DNA from: Pontibacter populi | GTDB taxonomy: Bacteria > Bacteroidota > Bacteroidia > Cytophagales > Hymenobacteraceae | Direction: 5' to 3' | Length of the DNA stretch: 64,000 nucleotides | NCBI RefSeq assembly: GCF_019336435.1 | Contig: NZ_JAHWXQ010000006.1 | Coordinates: forward strand, 62,001-126,000 | Shown here: in pieces, positions 40,935 through 50,066 of the stretch | How positions within the stretch are numbered: position 1 is the stretch's first letter | How the letters are laid out: the number at the start of each line of letters is the position of its first letter | Made by a program: the position numbers and the translations under genes | The notes under the pieces: generated by a model | What the model was told of the DNA's origin: nothing | Database searches by the model: none | Seen by the model: the letters and a program-made list of their open reading frames with translations, nothing else

Positions 40935-42326
40935 TTACTTTCTGAATTCTACCAGGGCCTGCTGTGTCATGATCATTTTAGATTGCAGGGCAAGGCCATA
41001 TTTCTCTTGCAGCTCTGTCTTCAGTTCCTGGAAGCTCTTTTTACTGAAGGTAAAGTTATACCTGCCTGCTGCTGTTGTTTTATCGGCCAGCACGACGTTG
41101 TATTCTCTCTGCAGGGCAGTCAGCAGTTCGGCAACGGTCACGTTCTGCATTTCAATTCCTTTTCTATCCACCCTGACTTCCGATGTTTTGTCGCCTCTGC
41201 CAGATATATTGGCTGCCAGAGCTGTTATGTTCTCAACTTCCACATCCCACATTTCCTTTTCTACCTGAGCTTTGGTTACATCAAACTTATACAGTTTCTG
41301 CAGTTCGGAAAGGATGTCTGCTTTGGTTTTGTTCAGGTCCGGCGACTGGCTTTTATAGTACAGGTTCACCGCTCTTGTTAATTTACTGCCAGTGTTGTTT
41401 TGTACAGATACTTCTTCTATTTGAAGCAGTTGCGTGATCGCATCGTTTAGCTTTACGTTTTCAAAAGCTGCAGTATCATGTGCTAGCATGCTTTTGGAAT
41501 CTGCCGTTTTATCATACCGAAAATGCTCTTCCACTTTCAGACTATAGTTTTCGTTGCTGATGTTCAGTTTTTCTTCCAGCTGACTCATAAACAAAAGCCC
41601 AGATCCCAGAAAAACAGCATTATGCGCCGCATGCAAAAAGAAGCCCCAGAAGAAGCCATACTTTACGCGCATATACCCTATCGACAAGCCTGCCCAGATC
41701 TGCGGCGCGATCAGTATAGGAATTAAAATCAGTGCCAGCGATGCATAATTAAAATTAGTATAGTTGGTAATGTGCACTAACCCGAAAAGCACAGCTACAC
41801 TGTAAAACACTGTCGCATATACCCGTGGCCATACGCGTTCCAGAAATTCGCCGATTGCATAACTGTTCATCAGGTAAATCACCATCAGCACACCTAATAC
41901 AAATGCCGCACCCAGTGCCCAGAGCAAAGGCATCATTTTAAAAGCAAAGATCCCTGCCGCAAACAGCAATACAAATAATAAAAAAGTGAAGTACCCTCTC
42001 CGGAACCTGAGCCCTGTTCTGAATATCAATTCCTCTGCAAATGGCACAATGATAATTCCCAAAAGCAAGGCTCCCCATAACGGAAAACTACGGACCAATT
42101 CAGCCACAGCATGCCCGTCGTATTTATGCCAGCCCAGCAATTCTACAAGGTTTATCAGTCCCATAAAAACAAACGTAAGCAACACATCGAGTACAAGCAC
42201 TCCGAAAAGCACCTTCAGTTTACCCGGAACCTGCATATCAGGAACAGGCGTGTCAGAAGGATTGCGCAGAAAGCCGAGCAGGTCGGTGGCAGTTTGTTTC
42301 AGGTTTAGCGTAAATGTTTTAAGCAT
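40935..42326 (-). CDS. CPBP-family membrane protease with extra C-terminal domain
   Basis: A 463-residue protein. The first ~270 residues are an eight-helix CPBP (Abi/Rce1-like) glutamic protease with all three motifs: FAEELIFRTGLRFRR (EExxxR), LFGLVHITNY (FxxxH) and HAAHNAVF (HxxxN). The last ~190 residues are soluble, with LTALQREYNVVLADKTTAAGRYNFTFS and FQELKTELQEKYGLALQ. These look like two halves of a secretin/TonB short N-terminal (STN)-like or DUF3738-like module. That fusion is unusual. The HEAT gene follows directly. Confidence 0.78.
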   Translation of the reverse strand: MLKTFTLNLKQTATDLLGFLRNPSDTPVPDMQVPGKLKVLFGVLVLDVLLTFVFMGLINLVELLGWHKYDGHAVAELVRSFPLWGALLLGIIIVPFAEELIFRTGLRFRRGYFTFLLFVLLFAAGIFAFKMMPLLWALGAAFVLGVLMVIYLMNSYAIGEFLERVWPRVYATVFYSVAVLFGLVHITNYTNFNYASLALILIPILIAPQIWAGLSIGYMRVKYGFFWGFFLHAAHNAVFLGSGLLFMSQLEEKLNISNENYSLKVEEHFRYDKTADSKSMLAHDTAAFENVKLNDAITQLLQIEEVSVQNNTGSKLTRAVNLYYKSQSPDLNKTKADILSELQKLYKFDVTKAQVEKEMWDVEVENITALAANISGRGDKTSEVRVDRKGIEMQNVTVAELLTALQREYNVVLADKTTAAGRYNFTFSKKSFQELKTELQEKYGLALQSKMIMTQQALVEFRK

Positions 42327-42415
42327 GTTTTCAGGGGTTTGTTACTAACTATAGATGGATTACTGCTTTCAATATAGTAAAATCCCTATACAAACTTGCG
42401 TTAAGGCAACAAAAA

Positions 42416-42445
42416 AACGGCAGCTGCTATAAAGCGACTGCCGTT
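42416..42445 (-). terminator. Terminator of the DUF2911 gene
   Basis: Stem AACGGCAG / CTGCCGTT with a 14-nt loop, followed on the minus strand by seven T. Confidence 0.78.
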
Positions 42446-42464
42446 CCTGTAGTTATTCCTTAAA

Positions 42465-42992
42465 TTACTTCTTAGCTGTGGTAATTTTAACCGGTACAGC
42501 CATATCTTCCCAGCTCAACAGCAGCCCCTCAGAAGTTACATCATATTTCAGGCGCTCGTTCATGGTAGGCGCTTTGCGCGGGGTTACTGTTACGCGCAGG
42601 GCATCCTGCTTTTCATCGTATTGCGTACCCCACTGCTTGGCAGTTTTGTTGAAGATCACGGTCCATTTATCTTCAGCAGGTATAGTGTAGAAACTATAGG
42701 TTCCTGCTGCTAGCGGCTTTCCTTCTACCATCACGGCTTTATCAAAAGTAACCGTAGTAGCCTCGTTTGCACCAGAGCGCCAAACCTGCCCATAAGGCAC
42801 TAACTCGCCCCAAATGGTACGGCCTTTAACCGACGGACTGCTATAGTTTACAGTTACCGTTGCATCGCCTACTTTACCGGTGGCGGTTGCAGGCGGGCTA
42901 GCCTTTGGTTTTGCGTCCTGTGCTATGGCGGTTGTCGTAATTACCATGGCCAGCAACAACATCAGGAAATTAAAAATACGCGTGTTCTTCAT
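42465..42992 (-). CDS. DUF2911-domain secreted protein
   Basis: A protein of about 175 residues with a signal peptide (FLMLLLAMVITTTAIAQDAK) and the DUF2911 core: TVNYSSPSVKGRTIWGELVPYGQVWRSGANEATTVTFDK and GTYSFYTIPAEDKWTVIFNK. The start MKNTRIF is chosen because it leads directly into the signal peptide; a longer reading adds 19 non-typical residues. DUF2911 is widespread in Bacteroidetes and has no assigned function. It lies in the cell envelope or is exported. Confidence 0.9.
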   Translation of the reverse strand: MKNTRIFNFLMLLLAMVITTTAIAQDAKPKASPPATATGKVGDATVTVNYSSPSVKGRTIWGELVPYGQVWRSGANEATTVTFDKAVMVEGKPLAAGTYSFYTIPAEDKWTVIFNKTAKQWGTQYDEKQDALRVTVTPRKAPTMNERLKYDVTSEGLLLSWEDMAVPVKITTAKK

Positions 42993-43203
42993 AATAATTT
43001 CTTTTAAAGTGAAAGTTAATAATGGTTTTTTACAAGCAACCTTTATCATACGAAACTAACGCGGAAGAGATATTGCAAAGTATAAAGCGGCCAAACTATA
43101 GTTGCGCTCGAAAGCCGTTCGTTTTTTCCTGCTCAGATTTCCTTCAGAATTGGGTAGTAAGTTTACAGCATTGATTCATTATTTAACTTAAAACCAATAG
43201 ATT

Positions 43204-43650
43204 ATGAAGACCCTATTATTTGCATTCATATTTGCAGGAAGTACCGCATTAGCCGTTAACGCACAGGATGTAGCTACCAAAGATGTACCTTCGGCAGTAG
43301 CATCTGCCCTTAACCAGAAGTTTGCCAATGCTACTGATCTTGACTGGGAAATGGATGGAACAAACTATGAAGCCGACTTTGACGTGAACCGCGTGGATCA
43401 CAACGTACTCATCGACCCTTCCGGTAAAATACTGATGACCAAGCGCGACATTCAGAAAAAAGACCTGCCACAGGCTGTTAGCAATGCCATTAGCCAGAAC
43501 CACAAAGGCCTTCGCCTCGACGACATGGAGCTGCTGGAAAAAGATGGCACCACCTATTACCAGGTAGAGCTGGATGACAAAGCCGGCGACAAAAAGCTTG
43601 TATTTACAGCCGATGGCAAAGAAGCAAGCAACATCACTTTCTGGGACTAA
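43204..43650 (+). CDS. PepSY-like secreted protein
   Basis: A 148-residue protein with a signal peptide (LLFAFIFAGSTALAVNAQD). The mature part contains two repeated alpha/beta units of the PepSY-like (DUF2874) type: VASALNQKFANATDLDWEMDGTNYEADF and VSNAISQNHKGLRLDDMELLEKDGTTYYQVEL. Such proteins are periplasmic and often linked to inhibition or sensing. No protease or kinase partner is adjacent. Confidence 0.82.
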   Translation: MKTLLFAFIFAGSTALAVNAQDVATKDVPSAVASALNQKFANATDLDWEMDGTNYEADFDVNRVDHNVLIDPSGKILMTKRDIQKKDLPQAVSNAISQNHKGLRLDDMELLEKDGTTYYQVELDDKAGDKKLVFTADGKEASNITFWD

Positions 43651-43667
43651 CCCACAATTTTGATCAT

Positions 43668-43703
43668 AAAAAGCGCCTGTAACTATAGTTGCAGGCGCTT
43701 TTT
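43668..43703. terminator. Terminator with AACTATAGTT in the loop
   Basis: Arms AAAAAGCGCCTG and CAGGCGCTTTTT surround a 12-base loop that contains the exact palindrome AACTATAGTT (43681-43690). It follows the PepSY-like gene and works in both directions. Confidence 0.88.
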
Positions 43704-43825
43704 ATTGCGTTTTATAGTTGTTCCCGAGGCTATAGTTTGGAACACTAAAAAACGCATGCATAAGTTAAACATCCTTTAGTAATAGCACTTATCTAGTATG
43801 ATTAGGATATAAAGCACACTTTAAA

Positions 43826-45067
43826 CTATTTTGTCTTTTTTAACTGGCTGATCTTCTCCAGGTTATTTTTGCTATTCTTAAGCGTAGATGTATCCTGGCT
43901 TATAGTTGCCAATTCAATGGCTTTGTTAAACTGCTGTTCAGCCAGCTTCAGTTTACCTTGTTGCATTAGGGCTTCACCATAGCTATCGAACGCGTTGGCC
44001 GACTCCGCAAACTGTACCGTGTTGTACTTAAAAATGAGAACTGCTACTGCCATACTTTCAGGCTTACTAAGTTGCTGGTAAGCAATTGTGTTTATAGTTC
44101 GCTCCCCGAAACCTGATGATTTTAAGGCTTCAAACACCAGTGCTTCTGCCTGTTTATCTTTCCGTTTTGAAAGGTAGGTAGTGGCTTCTGTTAACTTATT
44201 GCCTAGCTGGGCCATTTTAGCCTCGTGGTCCTCTCTGACTTTTTGCTTTGTAGCTGCCTGTATCACCTGGTTAATCGCGCTCACCACTAACTGCGGTTCT
44301 TCGCGATGAATATTATGTCCGCTGTTGGCTGTAACTATGTGCGCACCGCTGGTAAACTGACTAAAAAACTCACTATGCAGCTTTCTCCAGATCGCTACAC
44401 CTTGTGGCTCATGTAAAAACAATTCCGGATTTGCTCTTTCCTGTACGGAGGTGAGCACAACGGCTGGCACCTGCGGCAATACCCCAAAATCCGGCAACAC
44501 GGCTCTTTCAAATATCCCGTTAATCAACTCATTTTCCTGCTTAAACTTAGCCGGCATAAAGCTGTTCTGCAGTTCAACATCTTTCATGGCTTTGGCAGGA
44601 TCAGCCTTTTTTAATTCCTGCATCATTTTCTCATGTGCCGGGTCTACAAACACCAACCCTTTTACTTTTTCAGGGTTTAGAGCAGCATACCCCCGAATAA
44701 CGAATGCGCCATACGAATGCCCAACCAGGATAAACGGTGCTTTCAGGTTTGCCTTTTCGATGAGTGTAGTTAAACTGTGTACCGCCTGCTCCAGCGTCTG
44801 CGGATTTGGGTTAGGTTCCGACTTACCTGTTCCGGCCCTGGAGTAGAGCATTACCTGGCTGGTATTCATCACTTCAGAAGCCACATTGCCCCATACTTTA
44901 TAGTCTGTTCCGAAGCCGGACTCGAAAATAACGGTATAGTCTCCTGAGCCAGCCTGTATCATTTCCAGCGAGTGGCCTCCGACATTTACCAGTTTAGTTT
45001 GTTGTGCTGTTGCCAGCGTCAGGCTTCCGAAGAAGAAAAGCAGGGGTAGAATCCTTTTGATGTTCAT
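43826..45067 (-). CDS. Secreted alpha/beta hydrolase with helical C-terminal region
   Basis: A protein of about 413 residues. It has a signal peptide (ILPLLFFFGSLTLATAQ), the hydrolase domain with oxyanion region FESGFGTDYKVWG, the nucleophile elbow GHSYGAFVIRGYAAL and the catalytic His in VTANSGHNIHREEP. The C-terminal ~130 residues are TPR-like helices (YGEALMQQGKLKLAEQQFNKAIELA). The start MNIKRIL is preferred because the longer reading places 20 residues before the signal peptide. Substrate unknown. Periplasmic or secreted. Confidence 0.84.
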   Translation of the reverse strand: MNIKRILPLLFFFGSLTLATAQQTKLVNVGGHSLEMIQAGSGDYTVIFESGFGTDYKVWGNVASEVMNTSQVMLYSRAGTGKSEPNPNPQTLEQAVHSLTTLIEKANLKAPFILVGHSYGAFVIRGYAALNPEKVKGLVFVDPAHEKMMQELKKADPAKAMKDVELQNSFMPAKFKQENELINGIFERAVLPDFGVLPQVPAVVLTSVQERANPELFLHEPQGVAIWRKLHSEFFSQFTSGAHIVTANSGHNIHREEPQLVVSAINQVIQAATKQKVREDHEAKMAQLGNKLTEATTYLSKRKDKQAEALVFEALKSSGFGERTINTIAYQQLSKPESMAVAVLIFKYNTVQFAESANAFDSYGEALMQQGKLKLAEQQFNKAIELATISQDTSTLKNSKNNLEKISQLKKTK

Positions 45068-45250
45068 AGTTTTAGTTTGTAGGTGAAGTATAACCAGTAC
45101 TGAGATTGGACTAAGCCAGCCGGTCAATATCTGTTAGATGCGATATATAAGAAGTAGGTTGCCTGACAGGAATTAAATCTGGAAGATGATGCTGAGCTGT
45201 ATATATATCCGGATGGCTACGTACGTATAAGCCTTACTATTTTACTCTAC

Positions 45251-47008
45251 ATGCGCGTACTCTGGAATTACCTGCAGCCCCACCGCGGACTGGTTATAGT
45301 ATCACTTGTTCTTGCCGGCATCAGCCAGATACTGGCCCTCGTCGATCCTATCATTTTTGGGGAGATCATAGACAAGTATGCCACGCCACCCTTTACCATG
45401 ACCAGCGAAGAACGTGTGAGGGGCGCCTTGTGGCTAATGCTTTTGGCAGTTATAGTTGCGTTGCTCTCACGGCTGGCCAAAGCTTTCCAGGAGTATTTCA
45501 CGAACCTGGTGGTGCAGAAATTTGGCGTGCAGATCTTTAACGATGGCCTGAAGCAAACCCTGAAACTATCCTACCAGGAGTATGCTGATCAGAACAGCGG
45601 CGAAACGCTTTCCATACTCCAACGTGTGCGACGCGACACCGAGCGTTTCATCAATGCTTTTATCAACATCCTGTTCTCGTCTATAGTTGGGGTGGGGTTT
45701 CTGGTATGGTATGCGGTAACCAAACACTGGGCGCTGGTTCCAATTTTCGTGATCGGTATTCTGGTATTAGGCGGATTAACCAGTTTGCTGAGTGCCAAAA
45801 TCAAGACCATGCAGCGCTCCATCAACCGTGCTTCCAATAAAATGTCGGGTGTGATAACCGAGTCGTTGCGCAACATTGAGCTGGTAAAAAGCCTCGGCCT
45901 TACCTATCCCGAAATACGCCGCCTCAGGGAACATACTGAGCGTATCTTTCAGCTCGAAATGGCCAAGGTAAAACAGGTTCGGACGCTCTCTTTTTTGCAG
46001 GGCACGGCACTTAATTTGTTAAAACAATCCATTCTTTTCACGTTGCTCTGGCTCATTTTCCGGGATGTGCTTACGACCGGTGAGCTGATCTCGATGCAGT
46101 TTATTTCGGTAAGCATCTTTGGACCGCTGCAGGATTTGGGCACCATTATACTTACCTACCGCGAAGCTGAAGCATCGTTACAGAATTTTGACGAGTTGAT
46201 GAACAAACCGGTAGAAACCCGACCGGAATCTGCCATAGACATCGGCCCGTTACAACAGCTGCGTTTCGAAGATGTGGTATTTCACCACAGAGGCGCAAAG
46301 CAAAATGCCTTGGATGGCATCTCGTTCGAAGCCAACTCCGGCGCTACGATTGCGTTTGTGGGCCCGTCAGGTTCGGGTAAATCTACGCTGGTAAAATTGC
46401 TGGTGGGCTTGTATAAACCGGTTAGCGGCGAAGTATACTATAACAACTACCCTACCCACGAGATCTGGCTGAACGAAGCGCGCCGGCAACTGGGCTTTGT
46501 TACCCAGGAAACCAACCTTTTCTCAGGAACTATAAAAGAGAACCTACAATATGTAAAACCCGATGCTACCGACAAAGAAGTGCTGACCGCGATGCAAAAA
46601 GCATCTGCCACTAACCTGCTGGCCCGTTCTGAAAAAGGCATCCATACACAGATTGGGGAAGGCGGCCTGAAAATGTCGGGTGGTGAAAAACAGCGTCTTT
46701 CCATTGCCCGTGCCCTTATCCGTAACCCGCGCCTGCTTATTTTTGATGAAGCCACCTCTGCCCTGGACTCGCTTACTGAAGAAGAAATTACCACCACAGT
46801 AAGAGAGATTTCCGCATCAAGAGAACAGATAACGATACTGATAGCGCACCGCCTGAGCACGATTATGCACGCCGACACCATTTTTGTGCTGGAGCGCGGA
46901 AAGATAGTAGAGCAGGGCAACCATGCAGAATTACTGGAGCAAAAAGGCCTGTATTATGCGATGTGGCGCCAGCAGATAGGGGAACGTAAGGTAGAATTGA
47001 TAAGATAG
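45251..47008 (+). CDS. ABC transporter, fused membrane and ATPase domains (exporter)
   Basis: A 585-residue half-transporter: six transmembrane helices in the first ~300 residues (type I exporter fold), then an ATPase domain. It has Walker A GPSGSGKSTLVKLL, the signature LKMSGGEKQRLSIARAL, Walker B LLIFDEATSALD and the switch His in LIAHRLSTIMHAD. It may act as a homodimer of the MsbA/LmrA type exporting lipids, peptides or drugs; no substrate clue lies nearby. It is followed by a lipoprotein gene on the same strand. Confidence 0.92.
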   Translation: MRVLWNYLQPHRGLVIVSLVLAGISQILALVDPIIFGEIIDKYATPPFTMTSEERVRGALWLMLLAVIVALLSRLAKAFQEYFTNLVVQKFGVQIFNDGLKQTLKLSYQEYADQNSGETLSILQRVRRDTERFINAFINILFSSIVGVGFLVWYAVTKHWALVPIFVIGILVLGGLTSLLSAKIKTMQRSINRASNKMSGVITESLRNIELVKSLGLTYPEIRRLREHTERIFQLEMAKVKQVRTLSFLQGTALNLLKQSILFTLLWLIFRDVLTTGELISMQFISVSIFGPLQDLGTIILTYREAEASLQNFDELMNKPVETRPESAIDIGPLQQLRFEDVVFHHRGAKQNALDGISFEANSGATIAFVGPSGSGKSTLVKLLVGLYKPVSGEVYYNNYPTHEIWLNEARRQLGFVTQETNLFSGTIKENLQYVKPDATDKEVLTAMQKASATNLLARSEKGIHTQIGEGGLKMSGGEKQRLSIARALIRNPRLLIFDEATSALDSLTEEEITTTVREISASREQITILIAHRLSTIMHADTIFVLERGKIVEQGNHAELLEQKGLYYAMWRQQIGERKVELIR

Positions 47009-47078
47009 CCTCAGCAGCGGTTGCTGCAACTTTAGCAGAAGCATGTCTGTATGCAACTATAGTTAATAAACTATACCT

Positions 47079-47720
47079 ATGAAACTGATACTCACGAAAT
47101 TATACCTGGCAGGAATTATATGCCTGTTGGCACTGGCCTCATGCGGCTCCGATTCGGCAGACGGCAACTATAACCGCACTGCAGATGATGATCTGATAGA
47201 AGAGCAGGTAGACAGCGACACCAAAAACTCCATAGACAGTGTAGCACAAGCCACTACCGAAGGCAACATCCTTTATCCGCTTCCGGACACCTTAACTAAG
47301 CTGCTGCAAAAGCGATCAAAGCCAACCAAAGTAGCAACCCTTACCGACCAGACTATGGCAAACAAGCGCTTGCAAATAGATAACCCACTTTTCCTGCGTG
47401 GTAACCTAAACGACAACAAAACTCCCGATTATGCAGTGCAGGTACTGCAAAACGACTCCATTCACATCATCGCGTTCCTGGATTATACCCAAAATGCCCG
47501 CGAAGTGAAAGTAGCTGCCTACCCTGCCCAACAACTGAACAACCAATACTATAGCACCTACCAGCTAAAGCTCGCCCCACAGGACTCGCTAGTGCGTAAC
47601 CCACGCCAACAGAAACTGACGAACCTGAAAACAGATGGCATCTCGGTGATAAAAGATAACCGCACTACGATGTATGTATTGCAGAATGGCCGCTTTATCC
47701 CTTTCGATGCGCAGGAATAA
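47079..47720 (+). CDS. Lipoprotein of unknown function
   Basis: A 213-residue lipoprotein (KLYLAGIICLLALASCGSD, lipobox LASC) with an acidic N-terminal stretch (TADDDLIEEQVDSDTKNS) and a beta-rich C-terminal part (IDNPLFLRGNLNDNKTPDYAVQVLQNDSIHIIAF). It lies 70 bp after the ABC exporter on the same strand, but an exact AACTATAGTT sits in the gap. No family is recognised. Confidence 0.6.
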   Translation: MKLILTKLYLAGIICLLALASCGSDSADGNYNRTADDDLIEEQVDSDTKNSIDSVAQATTEGNILYPLPDTLTKLLQKRSKPTKVATLTDQTMANKRLQIDNPLFLRGNLNDNKTPDYAVQVLQNDSIHIIAFLDYTQNAREVKVAAYPAQQLNNQYYSTYQLKLAPQDSLVRNPRQQKLTNLKTDGISVIKDNRTTMYVLQNGRFIPFDAQE

Positions 47721-47781
47721 ACTATAGCTGGCAAACATGCTTCTAAAAACCGATTTATAAAACTGACAGGCATTAAAGAAG

Positions 47782-47789
47782 TATCTTTG
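47782..47789 (+). promoter_or_regulatory. -7 box of the J-domain gene
   Basis: TATCTTTG, an exact TAnnTTTG match, 26 bp before the ATG. Confidence 0.55.
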
Positions 47790-47815
47790 TTGCATCTATC
47801 AGTCACAATTCCTGT

Positions 47816-48877
47816 ATGCCCGCTTCCAACAAACCTGTTCCTAACCTAACGCCCCAGATTTCCACCTCTGCTGAGCGCAAGCTTAGTAAGCTGCAGCAGG
47901 AGTTTAACCAGAAGACGGAGCAGATAGAACTACTGAAAAAGGAGATAGCCACCCGTCGCGAAAGCATGAACCTGGCCCAGAAGCGCATTGAAAAGGAGCT
48001 ACGCCCCATCATACTGCAACAACTGGAAAAGCGCGTGGAGTTAGCAAATTTATTAGACCAGGCTTTTTCCCTTCCCATCTTCAGTATCCGGGAGAAGTTA
48101 AAAATATCGGCCCTTATTGAGAACATCACTTTCGATCTGATCTCGAACTATGAGCGCAGGGATATGATTGAACTGCACGACCGCTACGCCGAGTACACGT
48201 ATGCCGAACGCACTGCTTTCACTGCCGAAGACCCCGATGAAACTATAGCTGACGACGAACTAACTATAGAAGATGACTTTGATGACCTGGATGATTTTGA
48301 GCGCATACAGGCTCAACTGGACCGGGAACGTGAGCAACGTGAACAGGAAAAACAGAACCGCCAGAAGAATCGCAAAACCAAAGCGCAACGAGAAAAGGAA
48401 GCCCAGGCAAAAGCCGAGCTCAGCAATATCAGCAAGGCCAGCCGCCGTGTGTATACCGAACTCGCCAAACAACTGCACCCCGATAAAGAACAAGACGAAA
48501 CCAAGCGCGCCTGGAAAGAGGAAGCCATGAAACGCGTAACCCAGGCCTATCACCACGATGACTTTTTTGAATTGCTGCGGCTGCAAATGGAATTTATGCA
48601 GGAACAAGGTCAGGCTTTGGATACCCTACAAGATGAGCAACTGCAATACTATGTCAAGATCCTGACCGATCAACTGGATGAGCTGAAAGCAGAATTTCAA
48701 GACTTAGCAAACGGCCCGGACGCTGGTTTTTACACCCGATTCTGCGGTTCTCCAAAACAGATGGACCAGAAATTTAAATCCGCCAAAGAAGACCTGACCC
48801 TCGAACTGGAGCAGTTAAAACAAAACGTCCGAACCCTGCAGGATGATCCGCAAATGATCAAGGTGATTCTGAAGTAA
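47816..48877 (+). CDS. Protein with an internal J-domain and coiled coils
   Basis: A 353-residue protein with a long N-terminal coiled coil (LSKLQQEFNQKTEQIELLKKEI) and an acidic patch (DDELTIEDDFDDLDDFE). A highly charged helix follows, then a J-domain-like segment in which TELAKQLHPDKEQDE carries the HPD tripeptide near residue 219. J-domains are normally N-terminal, so the central location is unusual. A role in recruiting DnaK to an unknown client is inferred. No dnaK or grpE is in the window. Confidence 0.75.
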   Translation: MPASNKPVPNLTPQISTSAERKLSKLQQEFNQKTEQIELLKKEIATRRESMNLAQKRIEKELRPIILQQLEKRVELANLLDQAFSLPIFSIREKLKISALIENITFDLISNYERRDMIELHDRYAEYTYAERTAFTAEDPDETIADDELTIEDDFDDLDDFERIQAQLDREREQREQEKQNRQKNRKTKAQREKEAQAKAELSNISKASRRVYTELAKQLHPDKEQDETKRAWKEEAMKRVTQAYHHDDFFELLRLQMEFMQEQGQALDTLQDEQLQYYVKILTDQLDELKAEFQDLANGPDAGFYTRFCGSPKQMDQKFKSAKEDLTLELEQLKQNVRTLQDDPQMIKVILK

Positions 48878-49065
48878 GATTGAGTACCGGTTTACGGTAA
48901 TATCACTACTCTTTCGGAATTGTAATCCGGAAGAGGGGCTAAAATGCAGCTGAAATCGGGATGCACCTGGAAAAGGTATTCGAGCGTGAAGACTCGCCCT
49001 GGAGAATTTATCTGTATTCTATCTAAGTTGAGATCTGCCTATCACAGTCCAAAGGTTCCGGAGAA

Positions 49066-49869
49066 CTATAATTGTACGTTCAGGTAATCTTCCATCACTT
49101 CAATAATCTCTAACGGAGCACTTAGGTTGGGGCAATGCCCGGTTGCTTTCAGCCTGACAAGAGTTGAGTCTTTAATATACTTATGTACATAGGCTCCTAC
49201 TTCATCCGGTGCTATTACATCTTCGGCACATTGCATAATCAACGCCTCTGCTCTTAATTTAGGTAAGTCGGTCCTGTTATCTGAGAGAAAAGTCACTTTT
49301 GCAAATTGCTTAGCGATGTCAGAGTCTGTGTTGCAAAAGCTTCTTACAAGTTCTTCACCCAGAGAGGGAGTTTCAGGGTTGCCCATGATTAAGGGTGCAA
49401 ACGTGTCGGCCCAGGTAAAGTAATCATGTTCCATGAATGCCAACATTGTCAGTACATCCGCACGATCAAATCCTCCTACATAATCACCATCATTTATATA
49501 ACAGGGAGATGGACCAATCAATATCATTTTTTCAAAGAGTTGAGGCTCCTCAATGGCGCTTAGTACGCCCATCATGGCACTGACCGAATGTCCTACAAAT
49601 ATGATATCATCCAGTTCAAGTGTTTGACAAATTTCTACAATATCAGATGCATACCCGTTTAGCGTGCCATATTTGGTTTTATTGTAGGCAGTTGTATCTG
49701 AGTTACCCGCTCCTACATGGTCGAAAAGCAGAACCTTGTAATGCTGCTGAAATGCTGGTGTTACAAAGCGCCACATGGTCTGATCGCAACCGAAACCATG
49801 CCCAAACATGATCGTTTCTTCGCCATGCCCAAATAATTTTACATTATTCCTCTTGATTACATCCACCAC
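49066..49869 (-). CDS. RsbQ/KAI2-like alpha/beta hydrolase
   Basis: A 267-residue hydrolase with GHGFGCDQTMWRFVTPAF and LLFDHVGAGNSDTTAY, close to Bacillus RsbQ and plant KAI2/D14 receptors. The catalytic set is Ser in GHSVSAMMG, the Asp region near MQCAEDVIAPDEV and His in LKATGHCPNLSAP. RsbQ normally acts with the PAS-domain phosphatase RsbP in energy-stress signalling; no PP2C gene is in this window, though a PAS-rich kinase lies 5 kb away. The apparent start is GTG (MVDVIKRNNVKLFG). Confidence 0.85.
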   Translation of the reverse strand: MVDVIKRNNVKLFGHGEETIMFGHGFGCDQTMWRFVTPAFQQHYKVLLFDHVGAGNSDTTAYNKTKYGTLNGYASDIVEICQTLELDDIIFVGHSVSAMMGVLSAIEEPQLFEKMILIGPSPCYINDGDYVGGFDRADVLTMLAFMEHDYFTWADTFAPLIMGNPETPSLGEELVRSFCNTDSDIAKQFAKVTFLSDNRTDLPKLRAEALIMQCAEDVIAPDEVGAYVHKYIKDSTLVRLKATGHCPNLSAPLEIIEVMEDYLNVQL

Positions 49870-50066
49870 ATCAACTCATCAGCAGTTTAACAAAGCTGAA
49901 CATAAGGTTATACGGCTCTGCAACAGGATTAATCCATTATTTAATAATATTCTACAAATATTAAATAAACTATCGCTTTTAAAGAAGCAAAACAGGTAGT
50001 TAGAATGAATGGAAGGCAAATAATATTTTTATTAGCTAGAATAGCGGCCACAAACGAGTTCTATGT

